From Loripinus fragilis (taxonomy: Eukaryota; Mollusca; Bivalvia; Lucinida; Lucinidae), in assembly GCA_964019695.1 (NCBI GenBank), contig OZ026520.1, positions 30,476,120-30,540,119 of the forward strand: DNA of 64,000 nucleotides. Reading direction: 5' to 3'. Below are positions 54,417-64,000 of the stretch, piece by piece. A program made the translations under genes and the position numbers. The first letter of the stretch is position 1. Each line of letters starts with the position of its first letter. The notes beneath the pieces were generated by a model. That model made no database searches. It was not told the DNA's origin and saw only the letters and a list, made by a program, of their open reading frames with translations.

Positions 54417-54459
54417 CTGTATGCTTATATGCAGATGTGGTATTATGTGTCTTCTACAT

Positions 54460-55055
54460 AGGCGGATCCAGGAATTTTCGCCAAGGGGGGGGGGGGGGGG
54501 GGGAGGGAGGTGAGGGGGTCCAGGCAGAAAAAAAGCTCCATTGCCTGGAAAAAAACTCTGGCAAGTTATTTTTTTGTTTTTAGTCCTAATCTCCAACTTT
54601 TAAACAGTTTTACAGAGGGGGGGGGGGGTCCGATTTTTTGTTTGATTTGATTCTTTTTGTCCCATCAACAATCTTTCAGTTATATAGGGGCAGGTCTTCC
54701 TGGATTGAACCAGTACTAAGCTACGATAAATGTGTGTTGCTCAAGGACCTCAACGCAGTGATGCCAGTGAAGCTCAAAGCCGCAGCCCATATGTCTCAAG
54801 TCAAGCACTCTACCACTGAGCCACTGTGCTCCCAGAGGGGGTCCGGTGTTTTTTTTAGGTAAACTAAACTATATAATTTTCCAAGGTTCCAGAGGGGGTT
54901 CAACATTTTACGGGGGGGGGGGGGGGGGGGTGTCCAACTAATTCCGGGGAGGGGGGGGGGAATGCATAGAAACCTATCGAAATTTGGATTTTCCATGCAG
55001 GGGGTCCAATGCAGGGGGCCAAGACCCTCTGTCCCCCCCCTCTGGATCCACGCCT
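54460..55055. mobile_element. GGATCC-end element, long copy with nested SINE
   Basis: AGGCGGATCCAGG at the left and CTGGATCCACGCCT at the right. The interior is rich in GGGGGTCC words and G-tracts. A minus-strand SINE (54632-54830) is inserted between two copies of CAGAGGGGG..TCCG. Confidence 0.75.
54632..54830 (-). repeat. tRNA-derived SINE, near full-length
   Basis: Read on the minus strand: a tRNA-like head GTGGCTCAGTGGTAGAGTGC (A-box), a degenerate B-box GGCTTTGAGC, then GGTCCTTGAGCAACACACAT, CAGGAAGACC and GGGACAAAAAGAATCAAAT, with a (CAAA)-type tail. It is flanked by CAGAGGGGG..TCCG on both sides, the likely target duplication. It is the most complete of the copies related to 21185 and 55140. 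Confidence 0.75.
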
Positions 55056-55139
55056 GTTCGGCCTTCACTTACAAGTAGCTTGGTCCCAGTAATAGATCTA
55101 CATATTTTGTTTGTGTACGAGCTTGGCAGGACAGGACGA

Positions 55140-55278
55140 AGTTTACTCAAGCCTCACCGGTGTCACAGCGCTGTATCCTTGAGCAAGACACACTTATCCT
55201 TCAACCCAGGAAGACCCGTCCCAACGTAACTGAAAGATTGTTGACTGGGACGTAAAGAATCAAATAAAACAAACAATA
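55140..55278 (+). repeat. SINE fragment
   Basis: CCTTGAGCAAGACACACTTA, CCCAGGAAGACCCGTCCC, GGGACGTAAAGAATCAAAT and a CAAA-type tail. The tRNA-like head is mostly missing. Confidence 0.7.
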
Positions 55279-55429
55279 TACATAGGGGTATTTTCTAGGT
55301 AAAAGAAATCATCCATAACACCGTTTGCAACGAGTGCTATTTGTTTGGGAGAAATTATTATATTCCGATAATTCAGTGCGCCCTCTGGCGTCAAAAAACT
55401 TCATTTTCACCATTTTTGCTTTTGTATTA

Positions 55430-55505
55430 TGACAATCCAGTCCTGCCTCATGACAACCTAGTTCTGCCTATTTACAACCTAGTTCTGCCTTTTAAAAACC
55501 GAGAA
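55430..55505. repeat. About 23-bp tandem repeat, three copies
   Basis: GACAACCTAGTTCTGCCT and variants, spaced 23-24 bp. Confidence 0.75.
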
Positions 55506-55764
55506 ATGACATGATCTTAATCTAAATACGAGTGAAACGACTACTAAATGGCAATTTGCATGATATAATGACACAATTTACAAAGTATAATGAGATTACA
55601 AATATACTAAAACAAACTCGTATGCATAGAGTATCGGCGGAAATTTTATTCCATAAAATTAGACTCCTTGTGTTTTTATGGTTCTGTTTCTGCTTTGCAC
55701 TGAAGAACTCCCGCCAATGCTTAGACCACGTCGCATACGTTTACATGTATTTGTAACGTCTTTC

Positions 55765-57332
55765 AACAGTTAGGCACATCCGTTCGAACGAGATATAATA
55801 TGTCGATCTAGATATGCCCACTTTAATATATCCAGAACGAAATATGTTAAGTCAATCGACATATCCCATATATTTCGATCGAAATATTTTTTTTCTCCAT
55901 CCGCACACGTGGTCTTTCTTGCGTCATGCGCAGTCTCGTGTCGATTTGCGCATAGCGCGAAATTTTGAATTCGAAAGAAACAATATATACCTACAAAAAA
56001 GCCAGCGTTATGGGTAAGTTCACCAGGGAAATTTCATACAAAAATGTGCCGAAAGTGCTCGTCCCCCAATGTTGAAGTAAATCAAAGTAACGTTTCAAAT
56101 ATTCCACCCGACACATTGTTTGTCACGTTGTTGGAAACCTGGATACATCACCCTGGTCCATCATTACATTACAGACACCGAATAAGTACCAAAATCCCAT
56201 GTGCTGGCTGATTTTTAGGTTTGGATTATTGCCCCGCCCCCTCATCGCATACACACACGCGCGCGCGCTCAAAGTGGCGACTACGTCTGAGACTTTTACC
56301 CTCACTTGCTTTGGGATGAGGCATGTGCATGTTGCGATGGAGAGGCAATTTGTGTAAACCCTGGTCAGACTGCTCTTTCTGGAGCAGGCTGATCCGGGTC
56401 TACGCTGATTGATTAGACCTATCATTTCAAATATCTAGTCAAATAGCGCACACACAAATAATTCCACACCACTAAAGTATTTTAGTATTAATTCGAACAC
56501 ACCTCGCCCATAGCCAATGCTTAAAATCGTGTTATGAAACAACAAAGTCGCAGTTTTGAAAGCGCGAGGAAAGCGCGTGCTAACTGACGTCAATTTCCAC
56601 TGCAAAATGACGTCAGTCATTGCATTAGGCGGTGTTAAAGTTGAAAAACTTTACAAATACATGTCAACGTACATGCGAAACAGTTCAACTATTGCAGGAT
56701 TTCTTCAGTGCAATTGTGGAAAGTTGGAAGAAGCTGAAGACTACAATGTGTTTTCGTCGTTTATTGCGTGTTCGAATCGAAATAGATCAGCTCTAGCGCG
56801 ATCGTGATTTTAAGTTCTTTACAACTGACCTCCAAACAAAGAATTCACTGCTAGAGCTCATCTATTTCTTAAATATGATTTAGCTTAACGTTGGTATCGA
56901 TACAAAAGTGCTTATGTTTAAAGCAAATACCAAAGTAGTTTTGTAATAGACAAACAAACAGACAAGCAAGCAGGTAGACATACGGATAGATTTACAGAGC
57001 TCGCAACACTGTATGTCGGTGAACCGTTTACAAATCTGTTGGTGAACTGTCTTCAAAATGTATGGCAGTGAACTGTCTTGTCGCATCTGATATAAACGCC
57101 TTTAAAATATCGAGTTGATTGAAATAGCCAGAACTTATTATGTCGTTTCAGATATAATATTTAAAATGAAATATAGGTATCCGGATGTAGAGTTATATGT
57201 ATCTCGAATGAGATATTATATCCAAGTTGAAATATAAGATGTTATATCTGGATTAAGATATGTTATTTCGAATTAGATATTATATTTGGACCGACATAAT
57301 ATATCTCGTTCGAACGGATGTGCCTAACTGTT
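55765..57332. mobile_element. TIR element with ATATC/TTCGAA words
   Basis: The left end AACAGTTAGGCACATCCGTT and right end AACGGATGTGCCTAACTGTT are exact complements extending through CGAACGAGATATA. Subterminal regions (55790-55890 and 57110-57310) are dense in GATATAATAT, TTTCGATCGAAAT and similar dyads. Internal ORFs up to 100 codons lack motifs. Confidence 0.7.
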
Positions 57333-57500
57333 CAAGCGATAAGACGACGTTACACCGTCTAACGCCATGCATGACGTCATTTTCCAGTAACAAATGACGT
57401 CAGCTATCTCACATTTCCCCGCGCTTTCAAAGCTGTGAATTATAGTTTGATATATTACACTATTTTAACATTGGCTCTACAGGCGAGGCGTGTTAAAATT
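56485..57500. repeat. Inverted repeat with paired TGACGTCA sites
   Basis: The arm at about 56485-56650 (ACACACCTCGCCCATAGCC, TTTTGAAAGCGCGAGGAAA, AAATGACGTCAGTCATTGC) matches the reverse complement of about 57345-57500 (GGCTCTACAGGCGAGGCGTG, CCCCGCGCTTTCAAAG, CATGACGTCATTTTCC). Each arm carries two TGACGTCA palindromes. The repeat straddles the right end of the 55765-57332 element, so the two structures are nested or one rearranged the other. Confidence 0.65.
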
Positions 57501-57529
57501 CTTGCTTGTAAATGTTGAATGATGACACT

Positions 57530-57798
57530 CATGCACAACATGTATAAAAAAGTAAACGGGTGGACTTATCTAGGTCTGCACTCGCGGTTTCTGCTAAATG
57601 CTTGACTGTCCCCAAACTTGTATATAAGTTCAGTATTTTTTCCAGGTGCAAAGATACCTGTTCATCTTTCTCTAAATGTTATATAATAAAACAGTTATTG
57701 ACTAATGAGGCATTGGATATGATGTGATATCGACCAGAAAATACCAATAAAGACCTAGATAAGACCACCCGTTTACTATTTTATACATGTTGTGCATG
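57530..57798. mobile_element. 269-bp TIR MITE
   Basis: Terminal repeats of about 46 bp: CATGCACAACATGTATAAAA and AGTAAACGGGTGG, then CTTATCTAGGTCT, with complements at the right end. No ORF. Confidence 0.85.
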
Positions 57799-57799
57799 C

Positions 57800-58428
57800 T
57801 AGTGGACATTTTATAGCTGAGCAAATACTACGATATCTATCCCAGTTGATTTGCACTGACAGTACAAAAATCGGTATTTTCATTCCAACAAAACCTACAT
57901 TATTTATTTTTACAAGATATCAGAGCAGTAAGATTGATATCGTTCTCCGTCAACATTCAAATCTAGTAAGGGCTTTGTTACCTTATGCACATGCACATTT
58001 TCAGGGTGAAGAAACCTTCATGTAAAATTTTAAAAACGAAAAACTGTGTTCCATTTTAGTTGCAATACTACAGTAGTGAAGTCACTCCCCTTGTATCCAG
58101 GGGTAATGAGTTCTATTCGCGGCCCAGCAATCTCATGGTTCCAAAATAATTTAAGCTGTGGCCCATCTTCTTAGACGCTTTAAACCAGAATCACTGCCAG
58201 TTGAGGCTTCATGTGGCTATGTACTTAAAATTTCAGAATATATAAAACATCATTGGGCGAAATTATAATAAATCAGCAAATTGCTATAACATGTATAAAG
58301 TCAACGGAAATGGGTAATTATTAAATTAGGTTTCATCACAATACATGATTCGTCGACACTTTTCGTTTCGTCAACTTGACGGGTGTTAGAGTAATTGCAT
58401 GGCGAAAGTTTATTTCAGTCTAGACTAC
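57800..58428. other. No recognised feature
   Basis: AT-rich intergenic sequence. Confidence 0.4.
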
Positions 58429-58432
58429 TTAA

Positions 58433-61337
58433 GGCCCCATTCGCATGCACACATTTACTTACGTAAGTAAAGATACTTATGTAATACCCCTATTCCACAC
58501 AGGCCCCGAATCCCACGAATTGACAAGAATTGACAAATATTTGGATTCGTGGCTATATCGTACTCAGTTCGTGATAATCTTAACTGATTCGCACAGTCCG
58601 TAGTGAGTTCTTGCAATTCGTAGGTCTATCGGGAATTCAGCTCAAAAGTTTTGAACTGTTCAAAAGTTTGGCCACGAATTCCCCGATTCGAAAAATCGTG
58701 CGTGATTCGTACCAAATTCCTAAGGCATTCTTGGACATCGTAACTGAATCGTAATTGATTCGGAGGCGTTTCTGGGCATTAGTAGCTACTCTTAGCTCAT
58801 TCGGTGGAATCGGGAGATTAAGCCAAGCAATAAAACCGAGGAAGAGATAGTAGAAGGATTTTCCCTAAGATTAATTACCCCATCACGCGCATGTGAGCAG
58901 TCCTAGAAGTTGAAACAGATTTGGCAGATATTTTTCCAAGTCAAAGAGTCTGGGTCAGGGCCTCTCGAATTTAAAGTAGTTGTTTTCTTTTAGCTATATA
59001 AGAAGCCGTTTTCAACACTCAAGTTGCAGGATCAATTCTACTGCTGCTTTACGAGGAACATTCATTTTGGAACTGATGCCCCCAATTATGTATGGGCTTT
59101 TTTTATTACTATCGTGAGAGAAAATCTCGCGCATCGTGGGGAATCGTCGCGGATTTCTGTTAATTCGTGCCCAATTCGGCAAATTCTTAACTGATTCGTA
59201 ATTGATTCCTTAACTTTCGTGCAGCATGTTCTAATGTTATTTTGCTTATCGTAATGAATTCTTGCGCGATTACAGCTAAATTGAGCCGATTCCCCCGAAT
59301 ATTCGTAACGACATCGTATCTGAATCGGGACAGACTCGTAGAGCATCACGATTGGAGAAATTTTTTAATGAAACCTCACGAATCCCCTGGAATAAGAAAA
59401 AAATCAATTCGCGGCGATTCGGGCGATTCGTGGCCTGTGTGGAACAGGGGTATAAGAAATTTACTTACGGTGTCATGTGAACGCATTTACTTACGTGAGT
59501 ATTAATACTCCTGGAGTAAATTGTGGTAAGTCAAAGTATATTTGCACCACCTCTGGAGGTCATGCAAAAGTATATTTACTTATATGTAATTATACTCCAT
59601 GAGCAAAACATTTCATGTGAACAGACCTCAGATTTACATATGTAAGCAAATTGGTGTTTCTTGAATACTTGTGCACCCCTGCAAAATGGTCTGGTACTAT
59701 TCTAGAATAGTTCTACAATTTTATAGAACTGTGTTCTAGAAGTACTCTGAAACTGTTCTAGAAATGCTCTAGAATGGTTATGGGCCAAGTTGTAGAACGT
59801 TTTATGGAATAATATTTTATTCTACAATTGTTCTAGCGAAGGTTATAAGATTTGTTGTAGAAAAGTTCTAGAGCTATAGAAGTTATAACAGATACCTTTA
59901 GAACTATTCCTAAGCAGTTCCAGAAGAAAATCTAAAGAATTGTTCTAAGATAACTCTATAACAAAACTTACGATTTTTTCTGGAACTTTTTTAGAATATC
60001 TCATAAAAATGTCCAATATAACGTTCTATAAATGTTTCTGAATAATTCTAGACCATTTAGAATGGTTTTAGAATAGTTCCAGAAATGTTTACATGGTTTG
60101 TAAGAGCTGTTCTAGAACAATCATTTAAATTTTAAAGAGCAATTGTTGAACACCTCTCCAAAATTTGTCCCATATAACATTACTTGAATGTCCCTTATTT
60201 ATACTAGAACATTTTAGAACAGTTTTAGAACAATCCTAGAAATGTTAAAGTGGTCTGTTCTACATTTCTAAAAAACATTGACTGTTCTGGAACAATTGTA
60301 GAACACCTCCCATACACCCCCCCCCACAAAAAAAAGTCCCATATACCATTCTACTAATATCCCAAAATTTTTCTAGTGAATATTTAGAATGGGGATAGAA
60401 TAATTTCAGAACTACTCTAACAGTTTGTTCTAGAACTTTTCTAGAGCAAGCATCAAGAACTTTTCTGGAATTTTTCCAAAAAAGTTTTGTTTAATAACAA
60501 TTATAGAACAAACCATTTCAACATTTCTGATATTATTCTGACACCATTCTAAAATGTTCCGACCAGGTGCCCCACGATTGATTCCCATTGCTATGGTGAT
60601 GGCCATATTAAGCAAGACACATTATCCCTAGCCCTAGCAGATCACATGGGAAGTACAATTCTATGATATGCCACCTTTATACATCTGAAATACTGTTGAA
60701 ATGTTCTAAAATGTTCCAGAATAATGTTTCAACATTTGTTGAACTTGCTTAAGTACGAAATAAGTTCTAGAACATAATTTGAGGAATAAATGTAAAAATA
60801 TATTTTGTCCTTGAAAAGTTAAAAAAAAAATCTAGAAAATTATAAGCAGATTTGTAGAGTTCACTAGTTCTAACTAGTCAAGTTTTAGAAAATTTCTTTC
60901 AACTCATTTTGTACTTTCGAACATTTGTAGAACCTACTGGTTCTCGAATCTAGACTATTTCAAGAACACTTTCGGAGTAATAACAAATTATAAAAATGTG
61001 TTGGACATTTGGAGTTCTAGAACAAACATATGCAGTTCTTTATTCCAAGTTCCTTTATTCTGTTCTATTGCTACCTTTACAACATCAGTCTACCACTCAT
61101 GAGATTGTTCTTTCGTCCCAATAGTTTTTCATGAGACAACCCATGTGCAAGACCAGTGCACAAACAATATGGCAGCTGTCATCAACAGCCTGTACAAGTG
61201 TGTTTACCTTTTGAAATACTTATGTGGACACTATTAGCATGTGAACACAGAGTAAATATACTTATACTTACGTGAGTATATTTGCTACATATAGCAAAAT
61301 ACTTACAGGTGTAAATTTTGTGCATGTGAATGGGTCC
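58433..61337. mobile_element. 2.9-kb TTAA-flanked element filled with TTCTAGAA words
   Basis: The ends GGCCCCATTCGCATGCACA and TGTGCATGTGAATGGGTCC are complementary and flanked by TTAA (58429-58432 and 61338-61341). Subterminal zones repeat TTACTTACGTAAGTAAA and TCATGTGAACGCA modules. From 59690 to about 61030 the interior is a long run of TTCTAGAAC variants, at least ten close to GTTCTAGAA. No transposase was recognised. A second TIR element is inserted at 58485. Confidence 0.8.
58485..59452. mobile_element. 968-bp nested TIR element filled with ATTCG words
   Basis: The ends TACCCCTATTCCACACAGGC and GCCTGTGTGGAACAGGGGTA are complementary and flanked by TAA (58482-58484 and 59453-59455), a 3-bp duplication of the kind made by PIF/Harbinger elements. 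The interior has at least fifteen ATTCG/CGAAT words, often as TGATTCGTAATTGATTC. No transposase frame is visible. Confidence 0.8.
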
Positions 61338-61341
61338 TTAA

Positions 61342-61860
61342 GACCTCACACGTGGCTTGCTAGCCTCCAATTTAAATCTGGTTTGCATAATAAAAGTTTA
61401 GCCTGAGTTTAGCTATCCCAAGACTTACTATCCGAGGGCAAGGAATCAATGAGGCTAAGTTAGTCTGGAAGTGCTAGTCTAAGAGTAGGACAAAAGATAA
61501 GGTAAGTTTCTTTAATGCACCGATTGTTGTCATGACAATACCAGCCTAACACGGTTTTTTTGCATCCTGCCAGCTAGAAGTGAAGTGAAGCTTGATCTGC
61601 CAAGAAGGTCCAGTTATGACTGTTGGATTAACAAATTGTCAGCTACAAGGTGTTTATAATATCCGTTCATACGAAGTATGCCGGGTCTTCGCGGGGCGGA
61701 GGGTCTCAATATGTAATGAAAACACATTCATAATTCCATTCACAAACTCGTAAGGATTCTATACTATATGTTAAACAAAAGATCAAAGCTTCACCTTTCA
61801 AATGATGCTTATCTTCTTATTTTATTGTTCTGACTTATGTAACATGTATTTACGCCCCCG
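61342..61860. other. No recognised feature
   Basis: Unassigned sequence between the 2.9-kb element and repeat family F. Confidence 0.4.
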
Positions 61861-61861
61861 A

Positions 61862-62170
61862 TGGATTAGGCTGCTGTCCGTTCTCAGACGGTGGTTCTGT
61901 GTGTGTGTTCCTGGGTTCTGTTGTTGTTGATCTGTTGTTTATGTACTTCCAATGGTTTGTGTGGGTTCTGTGTTTGTCTTTGTTTTGGTATGCATTACTT
62001 TGTGTACTTTCTAGTTTTGCAATCATCTTGAAGAGGAAGAGAGAGCTGGGTGCTTTGCTTTTGCTTTCTTACGGATGTCTTGTATATGTTCTGTGGCTCT
62101 TCCTTACGGTACCGTGGGTTGGTCTGCAGTGTGTGATTGTGGTATTTCCTGATAATACTCGCTTACCTTT
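61862..62170 (+). repeat. Repeat family F, longest copy
   Basis: The head CTGTCCGTTCTCAGACGGTG resembles the head of family D (CTGACCATTCCAAGGCGGTG). A G/T-rich body follows, then the end GGTCTGCAGTGTGTGATTGT and GGTATTTCCTGATAATACTC. The 108-codon ORF over it is hydrophobic by composition and has no motif. Confidence 0.6.
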
Positions 62171-62229
62171 TTTTAAATTTAGGTTCAGGCTTTTAAAAAC
62201 ACACACTCATATACATTGTAAATAGCCTA

Positions 62230-64000
62230 CATGTATTTACGCTGGATTGCAAACACATTTTAACAAAGATTGGAAGGTAAGCTGTATTTTCTAAAACAGA
62301 GAGCTAACAAGCATGAATAGCATAATCCATAGTTTTTGGATTAAATTCCCTTTAACGTGTGAAAACGCTGTCATCTTTTGTCTAGCACCGATTTCTCATG
62401 TGACGTTTATATTACGTTACTCCCTCAAACGTTGACGCCGTTTAAAACAAGAGGCTCCACACTGAAATATGCACGATTCTTTAAAATCGGCGTCTTTGTA
62501 TCAGGAAAGGACACGTTTTAATTGTATCGAAGTTTGAATACGCACAGTGCATAAGTGCAAGACAAGTAAACTGAAACCAATATCTAGGGGTATCTTATCT
62601 GAGAGGTTTGCCGTTTTAGTTTCTCATGATTTCATAGTCTGAAATTGGTCAGATTATTTACGTGTCCATACGTTTCACAATGTCCAAAAATGAAAAGCGG
62701 TGTGTTTCATTTCAGTGTAAGCCAGAGATGATAAACTTTTTAGTGATTTTCATAATTCAAATTGATATTTAGAACTTCTTTTTGAGTGACTGAAACAAAT
62801 ACTGAACTCTCGAAAATGGCTGTATTACTTGCGAAGGAACACCATTGCGACCAGAAGAATTGTTACAGCGAGTCTCGTCTTCATTTTCGCAATGTTTAAA
62901 TCGTTCACGCAAAACGACTAAGTGAACTGAACGCCAGAGAATGTGGCATCAAGGAGGAATTCAACCAAAATGGCGGCCCCATTATTTCGAAGAATAAAAA
63001 TCAATATATTTGGTTTTTGAAGTTATTAAACACCAATATATAAATATTCACCGCACGAAAAGCCAGGCTGAAAATATATCTATCTCCTGTAGTTTTCTGC
63101 TTTTGAAAACACTGTATCATTTCATATCACACTGTATTTCAGAACCATATCTTGAAAGCAGATTGTGTCACTTAGGAAAGGAGCTGGACAATTATATTTA
63201 TACGTTTGCATAGCCAATAAGCAGATCTTTTTTATGAAAATAAATGTGATGCGTGCAAATATAATACTTTGGACTTCAATTACATATTGAACGCCCCTAG
63301 TTATCCCTATTCCGTTTGTCCCCATTAACGTTTGATTATTTGCTCATTTGCCCTGGCCATAGTGGCAACGTTTTTCTGTTTAAAACTTATAGCATAAAGG
63401 CACTTTGATGAAAAATATTCATATTAGTACTTTGATAGGAGATAATGGTCTAGTTTAAAAAAGTACCATCCTTACCTCGGGTCAAGATCTTGAAATCAAG
63501 GTCACAGACTAAGTTCGATTTGATTGAATATTTTGCATATGCATTGATATTGAACGGATCTGAGTTGTGATCGTTATGTTTCGACCTGCGCTATAATTAT
63601 GATATAGTTATGACCTTTGACTCATGTCAGAATTTTGTCTTCCCTCATTATCTTAAGAACGAATTGATTTCATTTAATAAAATTGCTCATATGCATTGAC
63701 ATTTGCAATATAAAACGCGCCGTCCTCTATTTACAGACTACTCACATTTTATATCATTTTTCTGCTTTTTAATGATGTGTTTACATCAATTATAATATGT
63801 TTAATCTGTCTAGTCCTCAAGACCAAGTTAGTAATTTTATTGTAAGTAATGCCTATAGTGGTCAAACTTAAAGTTTACGTTCAAATTCAGAATAAATTCA
63901 CAATGTTATGACAAAAATAAGTATTAATTCTATAACCCCTTCACTTAAAACATTTTTGACTTAATAAAAATATAAAAAAATTGTCTGTAGTCTCAAAATG
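62230..64000. other. No recognised gene; satellite-like fragment
   Basis: 63470-63510 resembles part of the 47.7-kb satellite unit. The rest is AT-rich and unassigned. Confidence 0.4.

Noticed and set aside
56556..56807. 83-codon ORF beginning MKARGKRVLTDV
   Set aside because: Its first part lies in the CRE-bearing inverted repeat and the rest has no motif; it is likely chance.
61899..62225. 108-codon hydrophobic ORF
   Set aside because: It overlies repeat family F, whose G/T-rich body gives Leu/Val/Phe/Cys-rich frames; the other copy at 41.6 kb does not keep the frame.
1..64000. CRISPR arrays, operons or prokaryotic features
   Set aside because: None were seen. The tandem repeats lack spacer structure and the sequence is clearly eukaryotic.

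Overview
This window reads as non-coding, transposon-saturated eukaryotic DNA. It is AT-rich. It holds poly-C/poly-G tracts, microsatellites, tRNA-derived SINEs, APE-type LINEs, mariner, PIF/Harbinger, hAT-like and TTAA-targeting DNA elements, and no operon-like gene packing. The kinds of elements present (a LINE with a 2A-like leader, abundant snap-back hairpins, SINEs with a CAAA-type tail) suggest a marine or freshwater invertebrate, most likely a bivalve mollusc. That placement is inference; no marker gene fixes it.

Layout. 0.2-0.6 kb: a dispersed repeat. 1.5-7.6 kb: a giant foldback element with arms of about 1.7 and 2.1 kb, interrupted by a 5'-truncated LINE with an open reverse transcriptase and a 15-bp target duplication. 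7.6-12 kb: little except a LINE tail and two doubtful exon-like segments. 12-22 kb: a tRNA-like SINE, small inverted-repeat elements, a 900-bp TIR element, a CTAC-rich tract, a decayed LINE on the minus strand, and TTAA elements. 22.5-23.7 kb: the only long ORF that is not obviously a transposon gene (408 codons, minus strand, unrecognised). Part of its 3' end is duplicated next to it and split by a TTAA MITE. 24-28 kb: a LINE fragment split by a mariner that itself carries three nested insertions. 28-34 kb: G-rich degenerate repeats, a 929-bp mariner-type MITE rich in RFX X-box-like motifs, snap-back hairpins, a hAT-like MITE and a LINE fragment.

35.4-39.5 kb holds the best-preserved gene: an intact 1150-codon non-LTR retrotransposon ORF with a hydrophobic leader, a 2A-like peptide, APE endonuclease, reverse transcriptase and a C-terminal Cys/His knuckle. 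40-47 kb: minisatellites, MITEs and many roughly 68-bp hairpins. 47.7-48.7 kb: a tandem satellite of about 145-bp units. 49.6-51.4 kb: a PIF/Harbinger remnant and a TTAA MITE. 52-57.8 kb: a family ending in GCGCGGATCCAG, a nested SINE, and TIR elements. 58.4-61.3 kb: a 2.9-kb TTAA-flanked element filled with TTCTAGAA-type words, containing a second TIR element filled with ATTCG-type words. 61.9-62.2 kb: a dispersed repeat. The rest shows nothing recognisable.

The elements insert into one another repeatedly, and several empty target sites can be read from the sequence (TTAA, CTA, TA, 8-bp and 15-bp duplications), which gives relative ages. The recurring oddity is TIR elements whose interiors are degenerate iterations of one short word that differs from element to element. 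All family assignments come from reading motifs by eye; no database search was run.
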